Positions 1 to 7,527 are shown, counted from the first letter of the stretch. The stretch: DNA of 37,688 nucleotides from an uncultured Phocaeicola sp. (GCA_944321335.1 CALUKX010000026.1:1-37688); one strand, 5' to 3'. The notes: generated by a model not told the origin, from the letters alone. Made by a program: numbers and translations.

Positions 1-76
1 GGTGGCGGAATGGTAGACGCGCACGTTTCAGGTGCGTGTGTCGAGAGGCATGCAGGTTCGAGTCCTGTTCTGGGCA
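1..76 (+). tRNA. tRNA-Leu (CAG), 5' end cut by window edge
   Basis: The anticodon arm cacgt/gcgtg encloses the loop ttcaggt, giving anticodon CAG (Leu). A long variable arm follows, then the T arm gcagg-ttcgagt-cctgt and the 3' acceptor strand tctgggc with discriminator A at 76. The matching 5' acceptor strand should read gcccagg, and only its last two bases are present, so about five bases lie left of the window. CCA is not encoded. Confidence 0.95.
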
Positions 77-89
77 CAATTGAAATTAT

Positions 90-162
90 GCGGAAATAGC
101 TCAGTTGGTAGAGCATAACCTTGCCAAGGTTAGGGTCGCGAGTTCGAGTCTCGTTTTCCGCT
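90..162 (+). tRNA. tRNA-Gly (GCC), first copy
   Basis: A 73-base cloverleaf. Acceptor strands gcggaaa and tttccgc pair, with discriminator T. The anticodon stem taacc/ggtta encloses loop ttgccaa, so the anticodon is GCC (Gly). CCA is not encoded. It follows tRNA-Leu by 13 bases and is probably part of one tRNA transcript ending at the terminator at 264-297. Confidence 0.97.
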
Positions 163-185
163 CATATTAAATACATAATCCATTT

Positions 186-258
186 GCGGAAATAGCTCAG
201 TTGGTAGAGCATAACCTTGCCAAGGTTAGGGTCGCGAGTTCGAGTCTCGTTTTCCGCT
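186..258 (+). tRNA. tRNA-Gly (GCC), second identical copy
   Basis: Identical base for base to the tRNA-Gly at 90-162, separated from it by a 23-base spacer. Anticodon GCC, no encoded CCA. The pair looks like a tandem duplication that raises the dose of a heavily used glycine tRNA. Confidence 0.97.
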
Positions 259-263
259 CCACT

Positions 264-297
264 GAGAAACCATCACCTGTTGGTTTCTCTTTTTTTT
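264..297 (+). terminator. Intrinsic terminator of the tRNA cluster
   Basis: Nine-base perfect stem gagaaacca/tggtttctc with an 8-base loop, followed by a run of eight T. It lies 5 bases after the last tRNA. Confidence 0.9.
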
Positions 298-306
298 ATT
301 CAAATG

Positions 307-339
307 TTTGTTGTTTATTCTGCAAGTTTGATATATTTG
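307..339 (+). promoter_or_regulatory. Bacteroides-type promoter for the 371 gene and ribE
   Basis: TTTG at 307-310, a 21-base spacer, then TATATTTG at 332-339, which fits TTTG / TAnnTTTG. The start codon at 371 follows about 30 bases later. Confidence 0.65.
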
Positions 340-370
340 CGCCTGCAATTATCTAATTTATAAGAAAGAC

Positions 371-595
371 ATGAAGACATTCGATATTTATTTTTCGGAC
401 GAAAGTTCCTCTGATAATAAGGGATTTTCTATCAAGACTGAAGAAAAGGCTATCCACATGGCGGAAGATATGCTGCTGAAAGGTACCGGTTATGTAGAAT
501 ATTACCGTGGAGGTGAAATTTCGGTAATCGATTCGGAGGGTATCAAGGTATGGAGCAAGCCGATTCCGAAGGTCACAGACAAGATGAATCAATAA
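371..595 (+). CDS. Small protein of unknown function upstream of ribE
   Basis: A 74-residue soluble protein with no signal peptide or membrane segment. I do not recognise the family. The sequence suggests a compact alpha/beta fold: a beta start (MKTFDIYF), an acidic loop, a helix around residues 25-37 (EEKAIHMAEDMLL), then two short strands (GYVEYYRGG and ISVIDSEGIKVW). It has its own promoter and ends 18 bases before ribE, so the two are very likely cotranscribed. An antisense ORF of similar length lacks the promoter. Confidence is high that it is a gene; its function is open. Confidence 0.75.
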   Translation: MKTFDIYFSDESSSDNKGFSIKTEEKAIHMAEDMLLKGTGYVEYYRGGEISVIDSEGIKVWSKPIPKVTDKMNQ

Positions 596-613
596 TTTAG
601 CAAATCAATAGAT

Positions 614-1222
614 ATGTTCTCGGGAATTGTAGAAGAATATGCAGAAGTGGTTAAGGTGGTAAAGGATCAGGAAAACTTGCACCTTACATTGAAGTGCTCA
701 TTCGTGGATGAGCTGAAAATCGACCAGAGCGTGTCGCATAATGGTGTGTGTCTGACTGTGGTGAGTATTCAGGACGGTACTTATACCGTTACTGCCATGA
801 AGGAGACCATTGAGCGTTCGAATATCGGTCTGCTTAAGGTGGGAGATAAGGTGAACGTGGAGCGAAGCATGATGATGAACGGACGTCTGGACGGTCATAT
901 CGTACAGGGTCATGTCGATCAGACAGCAACTTGTGTGGCTATCGATGATGCCGAAGGCAGCTGGTATTTTACTTTCAAATACCATTTCGATCCGGAGATG
1001 GCGAAAAGAGGATATTTTACGGTCGACAAAGGTTCGGTTACGGTAAACGGAGTGAGTCTGACTGTTTGCAATCCGACCGAAGATTCATTCCAGGTAGCTA
1101 TCATTCCTTATACTTACGAACATACCAATTTCCATACATTCAAGGTGGGCAGTGTAGTGAACATCGAGTTCGATATCATCGGCAAATACCTGAGCCGTAT
1201 GATGCAGCTTACAGGAAAATGA
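614..1222 (+). CDS. ribE: Riboflavin synthase, alpha chain
   Basis: This enzyme converts two molecules of 6,7-dimethyl-8-ribityllumazine into riboflavin plus the pyrimidinedione precursor, the last step of riboflavin synthesis, in the cytoplasm. The N-terminus MFSGIVEE is the family signature. The protein has the two tandem lumazine-binding barrels, about residues 1-97 and 98-196, each marked by an NGV(C/S)LTV motif (near residues 42 and 142). The length of 202 residues is normal. It is cotranscribed with the small gene at 371 and ends at a hairpin shared with the convergent gene. No FMN riboswitch is visible upstream, and the other rib genes are not in this window. Confidence 0.97.
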   Translation: MFSGIVEEYAEVVKVVKDQENLHLTLKCSFVDELKIDQSVSHNGVCLTVVSIQDGTYTVTAMKETIERSNIGLLKVGDKVNVERSMMMNGRLDGHIVQGHVDQTATCVAIDDAEGSWYFTFKYHFDPEMAKRGYFTVDKGSVTVNGVSLTVCNPTEDSFQVAIIPYTYEHTNFHTFKVGSVVNIEFDIIGKYLSRMMQLTGK

Positions 1223-1245
1223 GTTGTTCCTTTTTATGGATAATA

Positions 1246-1281
1246 TTAAGAGCCGATATCAACGAAGACATCGGCTCTTAA
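1246..1281. terminator. Hairpin between convergent genes, probable bidirectional terminator
   Basis: A perfect 12-base inverted repeat, ttaagagccgat/atcggctcttaa, with a 12-base loop. It lies 24 bases after the ribE stop and 26 bases from the end of the opposing gene at 1307. T-runs are short, so termination efficiency is uncertain. Confidence 0.7.
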
Positions 1282-1306
1282 TGTTATTGGTTAAATGTGA
1301 TGTGAA

Positions 1307-1918
1307 TTATTCTTCCGGTACGACATTCCATAGGATAGGAACATCTCTAAACTCGATGGACTCTCTGATGGAACCGACGCGGGTTGTCAGTCGTATAGAC
1401 TGTAAAATCTTGGTTGTTTTCTTTACATTCAGGAATGCCAAATCCTTCATCTTGATTTTTACAGCAACACCTTCCATTACGTCGTATTTTTCACCGACTG
1501 AGGGGTAGTCATGATAATAAATATTACCTTCTTGGTCGATTGCACAAGTCTTCTTGTTCAGCACTTCGCCACCTAACAGGATTGAATTGTCGATAGGCTT
1601 CAGGAGTTTGACCTTTAATACCAGATATACATGTCCATAATTCTGGCTGTCTGGATTGTCTATGCCATAACAACCTAGGAGTTCTACATTTACATCTTCG
1701 GCAAAAGGGTTAGACATGCTTCCTCCCGATGCAATGGGGATAAAGGTTGCGGTAACTTGCCCTTCGGTTGACTGGGTTTGATTCGAACTGTTTTCAGTTT
1801 CACCGCTAAGCACTTTTTTCGCTTTTTTCAAAATGTTCCCAAACTGGGCATTCGATGGTTGGATACTGAAAGAAAGTAACATAACCATCATCCATAAAAT
1901 TCTTGTCGTTTTTTTCAT
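1307..1918 (-). CDS. Exported protein of unknown function
   Basis: 203 residues. The start MKKTTRILWMMVMLLSFSI is a clear signal peptide, with likely cleavage after PSNA, so the mature protein begins QFGNILKKAKK and is periplasmic or outer-membrane associated. A Ser/Thr/Gln-rich linker at about 40-55 leads to a C-terminal domain (about 57-203) rich in beta strands. It has two lone cysteines (C83 and C109) that could form a disulfide. I recognise no catalytic motif or named family. It is a single-gene unit with its own promoter (1998-2028) and shares the terminator hairpin with ribE. Confidence 0.85.
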   Translation of the reverse strand: MKKTTRILWMMVMLLSFSIQPSNAQFGNILKKAKKVLSGETENSSNQTQSTEGQVTATFIPIASGGSMSNPFAEDVNVELLGCYGIDNPDSQNYGHVYLVLKVKLLKPIDNSILLGGEVLNKKTCAIDQEGNIYYHDYPSVGEKYDVMEGVAVKIKMKDLAFLNVKKTTKILQSIRLTTRVGSIRESIEFRDVPILWNVVPEE

Positions 1919-1997
1919 AAGTAGAAATACATTAGAGATTAATATATAAAACTGTCTGTTTTAAAATCACTATGTATCTCTCTATCTGTTCACAGAA

Positions 1998-2028
1998 CAA
2001 ATATAGTAAATGTTTTTTTAAGTCCAAA
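1998..2028 (-). promoter_or_regulatory. Promoter of the exported protein gene
   Basis: On the minus strand: TTTG at 2028-2025, a 19-base spacer, then TATATTTG at 2005-1998. This implies a 5' leader of about 70 bases, which holds no obvious ORF. Confidence 0.65.
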
Positions 2029-2165
2029 TTATATCCTGTAAAAAGTTGCATCGGCATCGGCGAGTTATATTGTTTATATAACCCGATTCCTGGATGTTGA
2101 TTAGACAGGGATGTATCAATTTTTCGATAGCTTTAGAAAGAGAATGGAAGAGCGTTGGAGGCTAT
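2029..2165. other. Intergenic stretch without a gene
   Basis: Between the promoter at 1998-2028 and the terminator of the aromatic operon. The only structure seen is a short A/T-rich inverted repeat at about 2063-2081 (gttatat/atataac). An ORF running right from 2094 is antisense to tyrA and is not believed. Confidence 0.5.
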
Positions 2166-2205
2166 AAAAAACGAGAGACCGATTCTTGTTTGATCGGCCT
2201 CTCGT
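2166..2205 (-). terminator. Intrinsic terminator of the aromatic amino acid operon
   Basis: On the minus strand, acgagag-g-ccgat and atcgg-t-ctctcgt pair with one central mismatch and a 9-base loop, followed by a run of six T (A2166-2171 on the plus strand). It lies 26 bases after the tyrA stop. Confidence 0.85.
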
Positions 2206-2231
2206 GTCTTATGCGGGTTCGAATAAATTCT

Positions 2232-3005
2232 TTATTTGATGTTTGCACGTATCTTTTCCAGATAAGCATGCATGCGTTCCGCATCTTTCTTGTTGATGAT
2301 ATCAAGCAGTTCGTTCAATTCGGTACGGATGCCTTCGACCTGCTTCGGTGTACGTGGATTGAACAGGATTTCCTGAAGCAGGAAATCGTCTTCGCTCAAT
2401 ACTCCTTTGGCGATGGCCATGTGGCGTTTGAAGGTAGTACCGGGGGCATCCTGATGTTTCATGACAGCTGCGAAAGCAAACGTGGAAACAAACGGGATGG
2501 AAAGCGAATAAGCTACTGTATCATCATGCTCTTCGAATGTATATTCGAAGATATTCAAGCTCAGTCGCTGGTAGAGATCCTTGAAGAATATCTTTCCCAG
2601 ATGGTCGCCTTCCTTGATGATGATGGCATTTTCTGTGCTCAGCTTATCGAGGTTGGCAAAGGTCGGACCGAACATCGGATGTGTTGACACGTAACGGAAT
2701 CCGCATTTGTCGTAAAATTCTTTCAATCCGGTCTTGACGGAAGCGATATCACTGATGATACAGTCTTTCGGGAGAACCGGCAAAACCTGGTTGAAAGCAT
2801 CGAGAGTATACTTTACCGTAGCTGCATTGATAACCAGTTCGGGCTTGAATTCCTTGATTTCATCCAGACTGGTAAAACGTTGGCAGTTGTACATGAAGCG
2901 CAGGCGTTTCGGGTCTACATCATATACGGCCACTTCGTGTTCGAAGCTCAATACATCGGTAAAGAAGGAGCCCATCTTACCGGCTCCCATTATCAGAATT
3001 CTCAT
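2232..3005 (-). CDS. tyrA: Prephenate dehydrogenase
   Basis: Oxidatively decarboxylates prephenate to 4-hydroxyphenylpyruvate with NAD(P)+, the committed step to tyrosine. The N-terminal Rossmann motif is MGAGKMG (residues 6-12), followed by an acidic nucleotide-binding turn (VYDVD). The motif STHPMFGPTF in the middle is the family's substrate-binding segment. I chose the ATG at 3005 (257 residues) because the longer reading from 3017 needs a TTG and adds only four residues before the Rossmann strand. Last gene of the pheA operon, starting 12 bases after the preceding stop. The chorismate mutase that feeds it is fused to the DAHP synthase upstream rather than to TyrA. Confidence 0.95.
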   Translation of the reverse strand: MRILIMGAGKMGSFFTDVLSFEHEVAVYDVDPKRLRFMYNCQRFTSLDEIKEFKPELVINAATVKYTLDAFNQVLPVLPKDCIISDIASVKTGLKEFYDKCGFRYVSTHPMFGPTFANLDKLSTENAIIIKEGDHLGKIFFKDLYQRLSLNIFEYTFEEHDDTVAYSLSIPFVSTFAFAAVMKHQDAPGTTFKRHMAIAKGVLSEDDFLLQEILFNPRTPKQVEGIRTELNELLDIINKKDAERMHAYLEKIRANIK

Positions 3006-3017
3006 AATAGCATCCAA

Positions 3018-4085
3018 TTATTTGTTGATGATTTCCAACTGCTGACGTACGCTTTCTTCGTGGATAGCTTCGAACACCTGTTTTACGAAGTCGGCATCCA
3101 TTCCGCAAAGTGAACCCTGTGCTCCTCGTTTGTCGAGGATTTCATTGTAGCGGTTGGTCTGCAGGATGGTCATATTGTGTTCTTTCTTGAATGTACCGAT
3201 TTCACGGCAGACACGCATACGTTTTGCCAGGATATCCATCAGTTCATTGTCGCAGTCATCAATCTGGCGGCGAAGTTCGTTCAGGTTTTCAGTGCTCTGA
3301 TGTTCGGTACGGATAACCAGAAGGTTCAGAATGTAATCCAATACATCCGGAGTTACCTGCTGTGCTGCATCACTCCATGCGCAATCAGGGTTGCAGTGAG
3401 ATTCAACGATCAGTCCGTCGAAACCTAGATCCATAGCCTGCTGGCAGAGCGGAGCGATCAGTTCACGTTTTCCACCGATATGGCTCGGGTCGCAAAGGAT
3501 AGGCAGATTAGGAATACGGCGGCGCAATTCGATAGGGATGTGCCACTGTGGCAGATTACGGTAAATCTTCTTGTCGTAAGATGAGAATCCACGATGGATG
3601 ACACCGATACGTTTCAATCCTGCTCCATTAATACGTTCCAAAGCGCCGATCCACAATTCCAGGTCAGGGTTTACCGGGTTTTTTACGAATACCGGGACGT
3701 CCACACCCTTCAAGGCATCGGCAATTTCCTGAACGGCGAACGGATTGGCTGTGGTACGTGCACCGATCCACAGAATATCGATTCCGGCCTTCAAACATTC
3801 ATAAACATGCTTGGCTGTAGCTACTTCGGTAGCGACATACATGCCTGTTTCTTTCTGTACTTCTTTCATCCAGGTCAAGCCTTCTACGCCGATACCTTCG
3901 AAACCTCCCGGTTTGGTACGTGGCTTCCAGATACCTGCACGGAAAATCTTGACACCTTTGTCCGACAGTTGTTTGGCTGTCGACAATACCTGTTCTTCTG
4001 TCTCAGCACTGCAAGGACCTGCAATGACTAACGGGCGTTCTTTTGATACACCTTCGAGTTCGATGGGTTGTAAATCGAGTTCCAT
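3018..4085 (-). CDS. Bifunctional DAHP synthase / chorismate mutase
   Basis: Residues 1 to about 255 are a class I DAHP synthase, which condenses phosphoenolpyruvate with erythrose 4-phosphate at the entry to the shikimate pathway. The IAGPCSAE motif (21-28), KPRTKPG (54-60) and the metal-binding segments around CDPSHIGGKR (198-207) and VESHCNPD (227-234) are visible. Residues 265-350 are an AroQ-type chorismate mutase (LNELRRQIDDCDNEL, AKRMRVCREIG, and a late EAIHEESV helix), which makes prephenate. One protein therefore supplies both the first step and the branch point. It lacks the extra N-terminal domain of the Thermotoga-type enzymes. Regulation of the synthase by the mutase domain is known in other bacteria but cannot be read from this sequence. 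Third gene of the operon. Confidence 0.95.
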   Translation of the reverse strand: MELDLQPIELEGVSKERPLVIAGPCSAETEEQVLSTAKQLSDKGVKIFRAGIWKPRTKPGGFEGIGVEGLTWMKEVQKETGMYVATEVATAKHVYECLKAGIDILWIGARTTANPFAVQEIADALKGVDVPVFVKNPVNPDLELWIGALERINGAGLKRIGVIHRGFSSYDKKIYRNLPQWHIPIELRRRIPNLPILCDPSHIGGKRELIAPLCQQAMDLGFDGLIVESHCNPDCAWSDAAQQVTPDVLDYILNLLVIRTEHQSTENLNELRRQIDDCDNELMDILAKRMRVCREIGTFKKEHNMTILQTNRYNEILDKRGAQGSLCGMDADFVKQVFEAIHEESVRQQLEIINK

Positions 4086-4123
4086 AATCGTGTGATTTAG
4101 TATATTTATATTTTTATTGTTCG

Positions 4124-5311
4124 TTATAAGTTCAATGCTTTGATCCGTTCAAGCGCTTCCGCCAGTTTGTCTTCCTTGGCACAAAGTGAAATACGGATAT
4201 ATCTTTTACCGTTGCTTCCGAAGATGAATCCCGGGGTGATGAAGACACGGGCTTCGTGAAGGACTTTTTCTGTCAGATCTTCCACATCGGCATAAGAGTC
4301 GGGGATGCGTCCCCAAAGGAACATACCTACCTGATTAGGATCGAATGTGCATCCTAAGGTAGTCATGATTTCTTCTGCAAGCTTTCGGCGGCGGCTGTAT
4401 ACCTTGATGTTGGCTTCTTCGTGCCATTCGGTACTGTTGTGGTAAGCCTGTGCTGCCGCCAGCTGCATCGGACGGAATGTTCCTGAATCGATGTTGCTCT
4501 TGATTTTCAGTATCCACTGTACGAATGTGGCGTTTGTCGCCAACATACCCACACGCCAACCCGGCATGTTGTGGCTCTTGCTCATCGAATTGAACTCGAT
4601 GCAACATTCTTTCGCTCCCGGAATATTCAGGATACTGATCGGCTTGCGGTTCAGAATGAAGCTGTACGGGTTGTCGTTTACGATGACAATATTGTGGCGC
4701 CGTGCAAAATCAACCAGTTTCTGATACAGTTCCAGTGTAGCATTCGCTCCGGTCGGCATATTCGGATAGTTGGTCCACATAATCTTTACGCGGCTCAGAT
4801 CCATCTTCTCCAGTTCGTCTAAATCGGGTTGCCAGTGGTTGTCTTCCCTCAGATTGTAATTGACAATCTTGCTTCCCAATATCTTGTTCAGTGACGTATA
4901 AGTAGGATATCCCGGATTGGGAACCAATACCTCGTCGCCGGGATTGACCAACGCGAGAGTTACATGAAGGATACCTTCCTTCGAACCGATTAGCGGTTGT
5001 ATTTCGGTCTTCGGATCCAGATCAACATTGTACCAACGCTTGTACCAATCGGCCATTGCTTCACGGAGTTCCGGAATACCCACAGTAGGCTGGTATCCGT
5101 GTGCGTCGGGCTTCTTGGCATTTTCGCACAATACCTTGATGGTTTCTTCAGAAGGTGGCATATCCGGGCTACCGATACCCAGACTGATGACATTCTTGCC
5201 TTCTGCATTCATCTGAGCTACTTCCTTCAGTTTACGGCTGAAGTAGTATTCGCTCACGCTTGCCAACCGGTCGGCCGGCTGGATATTATAAGGTTGATTT
5301 TCCTTCTGCAT
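4124..5311 (-). CDS. PLP aminotransferase, class I/II, probably aromatic or prephenate
   Basis: 395 residues, fold type I. The PLP lysine is K245 in SMSKSHNMPGWRVG; NYPNMPTGA (181-189) and NDNPYSF (212-218) are the usual cofactor and substrate segments, and R372 in YIRIS would bind the carboxylate. The family also contains aspartate and LL-diaminopimelate aminotransferases, so substrate cannot be settled from sequence. Its place between pheA and the DAHP synthase/chorismate mutase strongly suggests it transaminates phenylpyruvate, 4-hydroxyphenylpyruvate or prephenate to finish Phe and Tyr synthesis. The start overlaps the end of pheA by 26 bases, which suggests translational coupling. Confidence 0.92.
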   Translation of the reverse strand: MQKENQPYNIQPADRLASVSEYYFSRKLKEVAQMNAEGKNVISLGIGSPDMPPSEETIKVLCENAKKPDAHGYQPTVGIPELREAMADWYKRWYNVDLDPKTEIQPLIGSKEGILHVTLALVNPGDEVLVPNPGYPTYTSLNKILGSKIVNYNLREDNHWQPDLDELEKMDLSRVKIMWTNYPNMPTGANATLELYQKLVDFARRHNIVIVNDNPYSFILNRKPISILNIPGAKECCIEFNSMSKSHNMPGWRVGMLATNATFVQWILKIKSNIDSGTFRPMQLAAAQAYHNSTEWHEEANIKVYSRRRKLAEEIMTTLGCTFDPNQVGMFLWGRIPDSYADVEDLTEKVLHEARVFITPGFIFGSNGKRYIRISLCAKEDKLAEALERIKALNL

Positions 5312-6128
5312 ATTCTCCTAATATTTTAAGTGCTTTGGTAAGCGGAGTTACCGCATCAATAGCTTGTTTGTATCTCAAGTAATCTTTGAACATCACATCT
5401 ACGTAGAACATATATTCCCATTCACGGCCGATTATCGGCAACGACTGGATTTTGGTCAGATTGATGTTGTAGAATGAAAAAATAGACAGGACTTGCGAAA
5501 GGCTTCCTTCGTTGTGTGGAAGAGAGAATACGATATTAGCCTTATTGATGGTAGAGCGGTCTTTCAGCTCATCGGCTATCCACGGGTCGCAGATAATGAG
5601 GAAACGGGTGAAATTATGCTTGTTGGTTTCAATGCCTTCTTCCAGAATCTTCATGCCGTAAAGTTCGGCTGCATATTTGGAGCAGATGGCGGCATGGCCT
5701 TTCAAGTTATGTTCCTTGATATCTCTTGCACTTCCTGCGGTATCTTCCTTTTCAACAACTTTCAGTCCGGGGTGGTGCATCAGAAATTCGCGGCATTGGG
5801 CCAGTGCTACCGGGTGCGAGTTGACTTCGGTCAGGTCTTTCCAATCCTCATCGGGAAGACACATGATACTGTGGCTGATCCGAAGCTTATGCTCTCCGAT
5901 AATGGTAGCTCCGCTGGCACGTAACAATTCGTAGTTGTGCAGCAAACTTCCCGCAATGGTGTTTTCGATGGCAACAGCACCCAACACACTACTGTCCTTA
6001 CGCATGCTTTCGAAGACTTCCTCGAATGTATCGCAACAGATCAGTTCGATTTCTTCACCTTCGAAAAACTTGTGGGCGGCAATATCGTGGTATGAGCCCG
6101 GTACTCCTTGTATAGCTACTCTTTTCAT
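5286..6128 (-). CDS. pheA: Prephenate dehydratase with ACT domain
   Basis: Converts prephenate to phenylpyruvate, the committed step to phenylalanine. The catalytic domain spans residues 1 to about 182, with the start VAIQGVPGSYHDIAA, the pair AIENTIAGS (53-61) and the TRF motif in HNFTRFLII (171-179). The ACT domain is about 198-275. Its two ligand motifs differ from the usual GALV and ESRP: they read GSLS (208-211) and QSLP (228-231), so feedback by Phe may be altered. It is a monofunctional dehydratase without a fused mutase. It is the first structural gene of the operon, 16 bases after an attenuator terminator and 74 bases after a Phe/Tyr-rich leader ORF. Confidence 0.96.
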   Translation of the reverse strand: MKRVAIQGVPGSYHDIAAHKFFEGEEIELICCDTFEEVFESMRKDSSVLGAVAIENTIAGSLLHNYELLRASGATIIGEHKLRISHSIMCLPDEDWKDLTEVNSHPVALAQCREFLMHHPGLKVVEKEDTAGSARDIKEHNLKGHAAICSKYAAELYGMKILEEGIETNKHNFTRFLIICDPWIADELKDRSTINKANIVFSLPHNEGSLSQVLSIFSFYNINLTKIQSLPIIGREWEYMFYVDVMFKDYLRYKQAIDAVTPLTKALKILGEYAEGKSTL

Positions 6129-6143
6129 CCTGTTAGTTCTTTT

Positions 6144-6174
6144 AAAAAAAAATCCCGCTTCATTAGGAGCGGGA
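6144..6174 (-). terminator. Attenuator terminator in the pheA leader
   Basis: On the minus strand, tcccgct (6174-6168) pairs with agcggga (6159-6153) around an 8-base loop, directly followed by nine T (plus-strand A 6144-6152). It sits between the leader ORF and pheA, so termination here would switch off the operon. The first arm can instead pair with an identical agcggga copy inside the leader ORF (plus-strand 6221-6227), giving a competing antiterminator. Confidence 0.88.
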
Positions 6175-6201
6175 CTTGTATATATCAGTAATTAATTTCG
6201 T

Positions 6202-6291
6202 TTAACGTACACATGCAAACTCCCGCTTCACTTCATTGCTAAAGTAAAAGTAATAAAAGAAAAAGAAGAAGTATGCAGCAAATGTTTTCAT
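6202..6291 (-). CDS. Phe/Tyr-rich leader peptide of the pheA operon
   Basis: A 29-codon ORF beginning MKTF and containing AAYFFFFFYYFYF; 9 Phe and 4 Tyr in total, ending EFACVR then TAA. It starts about 30 bases after the expected transcription start and stops 28 bases before the terminator stem. The Phe/Tyr codon block overlaps arm 1 of a 9-base hairpin: ttttacttt (6249-6241) pairs with gaagtgaag (6234-6226) around a 6-base loop. Arm 2 runs on into agcggga, which can pair with the first terminator arm. A ribosome stalled at Phe or Tyr codons would cover arm 1, free arm 2, and block the terminator. This is the classical attenuation design. No Shine-Dalgarno is seen, as usual here. Too short for routine gene calling. 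Confidence 0.88.
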   Translation of the reverse strand: MKTFAAYFFFFFYYFYFSNEVKREFACVR

Positions 6292-6326
6292 AACTATCAA
6301 CTGTTATTTTGTTAGCTTTTCGATTG

Positions 6327-6356
6327 CAAAAGTAATACAAATATTGAAAAAGCAAA
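6327..6356 (-). promoter_or_regulatory. Promoter of the pheA operon
   Basis: Minus strand TTTG at 6356-6353, an 18-base spacer, then TACTTTTG at 6334-6327. Transcription would start near 6320, about 30 bases before the leader peptide start codon. Confidence 0.7.
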
Positions 6357-6451
6357 TGTTTCGTTGGAATTTTTTTCGTTTCTTGAAAAATTACTGTAAA
6401 AATATTCTCTATTTATAGAAACGGTTACATTTTACAGCTTTTTCACGGCTT

Positions 6452-7402
6452 TCAATAGATTCCGGGAACAGAGTTTTGGTTGAAATTATCGTAATTTCCA
6501 CTGATTTGTTTTTCACTGTCCGGATTGAGTTCAATGGCTTTCTTCATATCTTCTACCGAACCATCCTTGTCTCCTTGTAAAAGTCGTGCACGTCCTCTTT
6601 CCTGATAAAGGCGGGCATTGTCAGGCATCAGTTCCAAAGCCTCTGTATAAAGTCCGATGACTGCATCGAAATTTTTTTGTCCGGCAAGAATTTCACCTTT
6701 CAGCAGATATGCCTTTTCGTTGAAAGGATTGATTCCGATTATCAGGTTGAAACAATTGATGGACTCTTCGGTCTTGTCGCCGGCAGCCAGAATCTGACCT
6801 TTCAGGGTCAAGGCGTCTTCATCTTCGGGTATTGATGCCAGCACTTTTTCCAGATCGTCCATGGCTTCATTAGCCTGGCGCATATCCCAGAGCACTTCGG
6901 CACGGAGCAGGTATGCCGCCGGATAGTCTTCCTGTTGCTGGATTGCCTTGGTCAGCATGACTACGGCTTGGATATCATTTTTCAATGCACGTGCCGCTTT
7001 GGCAGCCAGATAATAAGCCGTTGCATTGCTGCTATCTTTTTCGATTGCTTTCTGACAGGCTTCGTCCATAGCCGGATAATCTTCCTGCAAATAGCAAAGA
7101 TTGGCAAGGGAGAGAAGTGCATGAATGTTGTCGGGCTCCTTTTCAATCAGACGGTTCAAGGTAAGCCGGGCATCTTCAATACGGTCGGACTCGGCATAGC
7201 ATGAAGCAAGATATTGTAAGGTTTCGATATCTTCATCCAGAGTAAGAGCCTGCTCCAGACATTTGATGGCATATGGTAACTGATGCATGTTACGGGCACG
7301 GATACCGTCGTACTTCAATATTTCGAAATTTTTCTTTTCCTGTTTCGACTTTTGTTCTTCTTGCGGCTGTTTGTTGCCGAACAATGATGAAAATAAACCC
7401 AT
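6452..7402 (-). CDS. Tetratricopeptide repeat protein
   Basis: 316 residues. After a charged, Gln/Lys/Glu-rich N-terminus (about 1-25) come around seven TPR-like helix pairs covering residues 28-295, recognisable by recurring patterns such as ALTLDEDIETLQYLASCYAE, AIEKDSSNATAYYLAAKAAR and AIELNPDSE. TPR arrays bind partner proteins; no enzyme domain is present. The start MGLFSSLFGNKQ is not a signal peptide, so the protein is probably cytoplasmic. It stands alone between the pheA operon and a divergent gene. The specific partner is unknown. Confidence 0.9.
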   Translation of the reverse strand: MGLFSSLFGNKQPQEEQKSKQEKKNFEILKYDGIRARNMHQLPYAIKCLEQALTLDEDIETLQYLASCYAESDRIEDARLTLNRLIEKEPDNIHALLSLANLCYLQEDYPAMDEACQKAIEKDSSNATAYYLAAKAARALKNDIQAVVMLTKAIQQQEDYPAAYLLRAEVLWDMRQANEAMDDLEKVLASIPEDEDALTLKGQILAAGDKTEESINCFNLIIGINPFNEKAYLLKGEILAGQKNFDAVIGLYTEALELMPDNARLYQERGRARLLQGDKDGSVEDMKKAIELNPDSEKQISGNYDNFNQNSVPGIY

Positions 7403-7434
7403 AATTCAAATTCGTTTGATTAGTTAACCGATTG

Positions 7435-7442
7435 CAAAGATA
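7435..7442 (-). promoter_or_regulatory. -7 element for the TPR gene
   Basis: TATCTTTG on the minus strand, 33 bases before the start codon. No good -33 TTTG at the expected distance, so only half of the promoter is supported. Confidence 0.45.
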
Positions 7443-7487
7443 GTCAAGAAATCAACTTATAACCTCTGTTTGATGAAAAGAAATTTG

Positions 7488-7495
7488 TATGTTTG
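7488..7495 (+). promoter_or_regulatory. -7 element for the 7528 operon
   Basis: TATGTTTG, 32 bases before the start codon. A TTTG at 7469-7472 is only 15 bases upstream, shorter than the usual spacing. Confidence 0.45.
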
Positions 7496-7527
7496 CATTA
7501 TGAACACAGATAAAAATACTGATTGAT

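Noticed and set aside
90-258. Two tRNA-Gly copies as a mobile-element repeat
   Set aside because: Both are complete functional tRNA genes with a shared terminator; simple tandem duplication explains them.
2094-2687. 197-residue ORF on the plus strand
   Set aside because: Antisense to tyrA and crosses the operon terminator; no recognisable motif.
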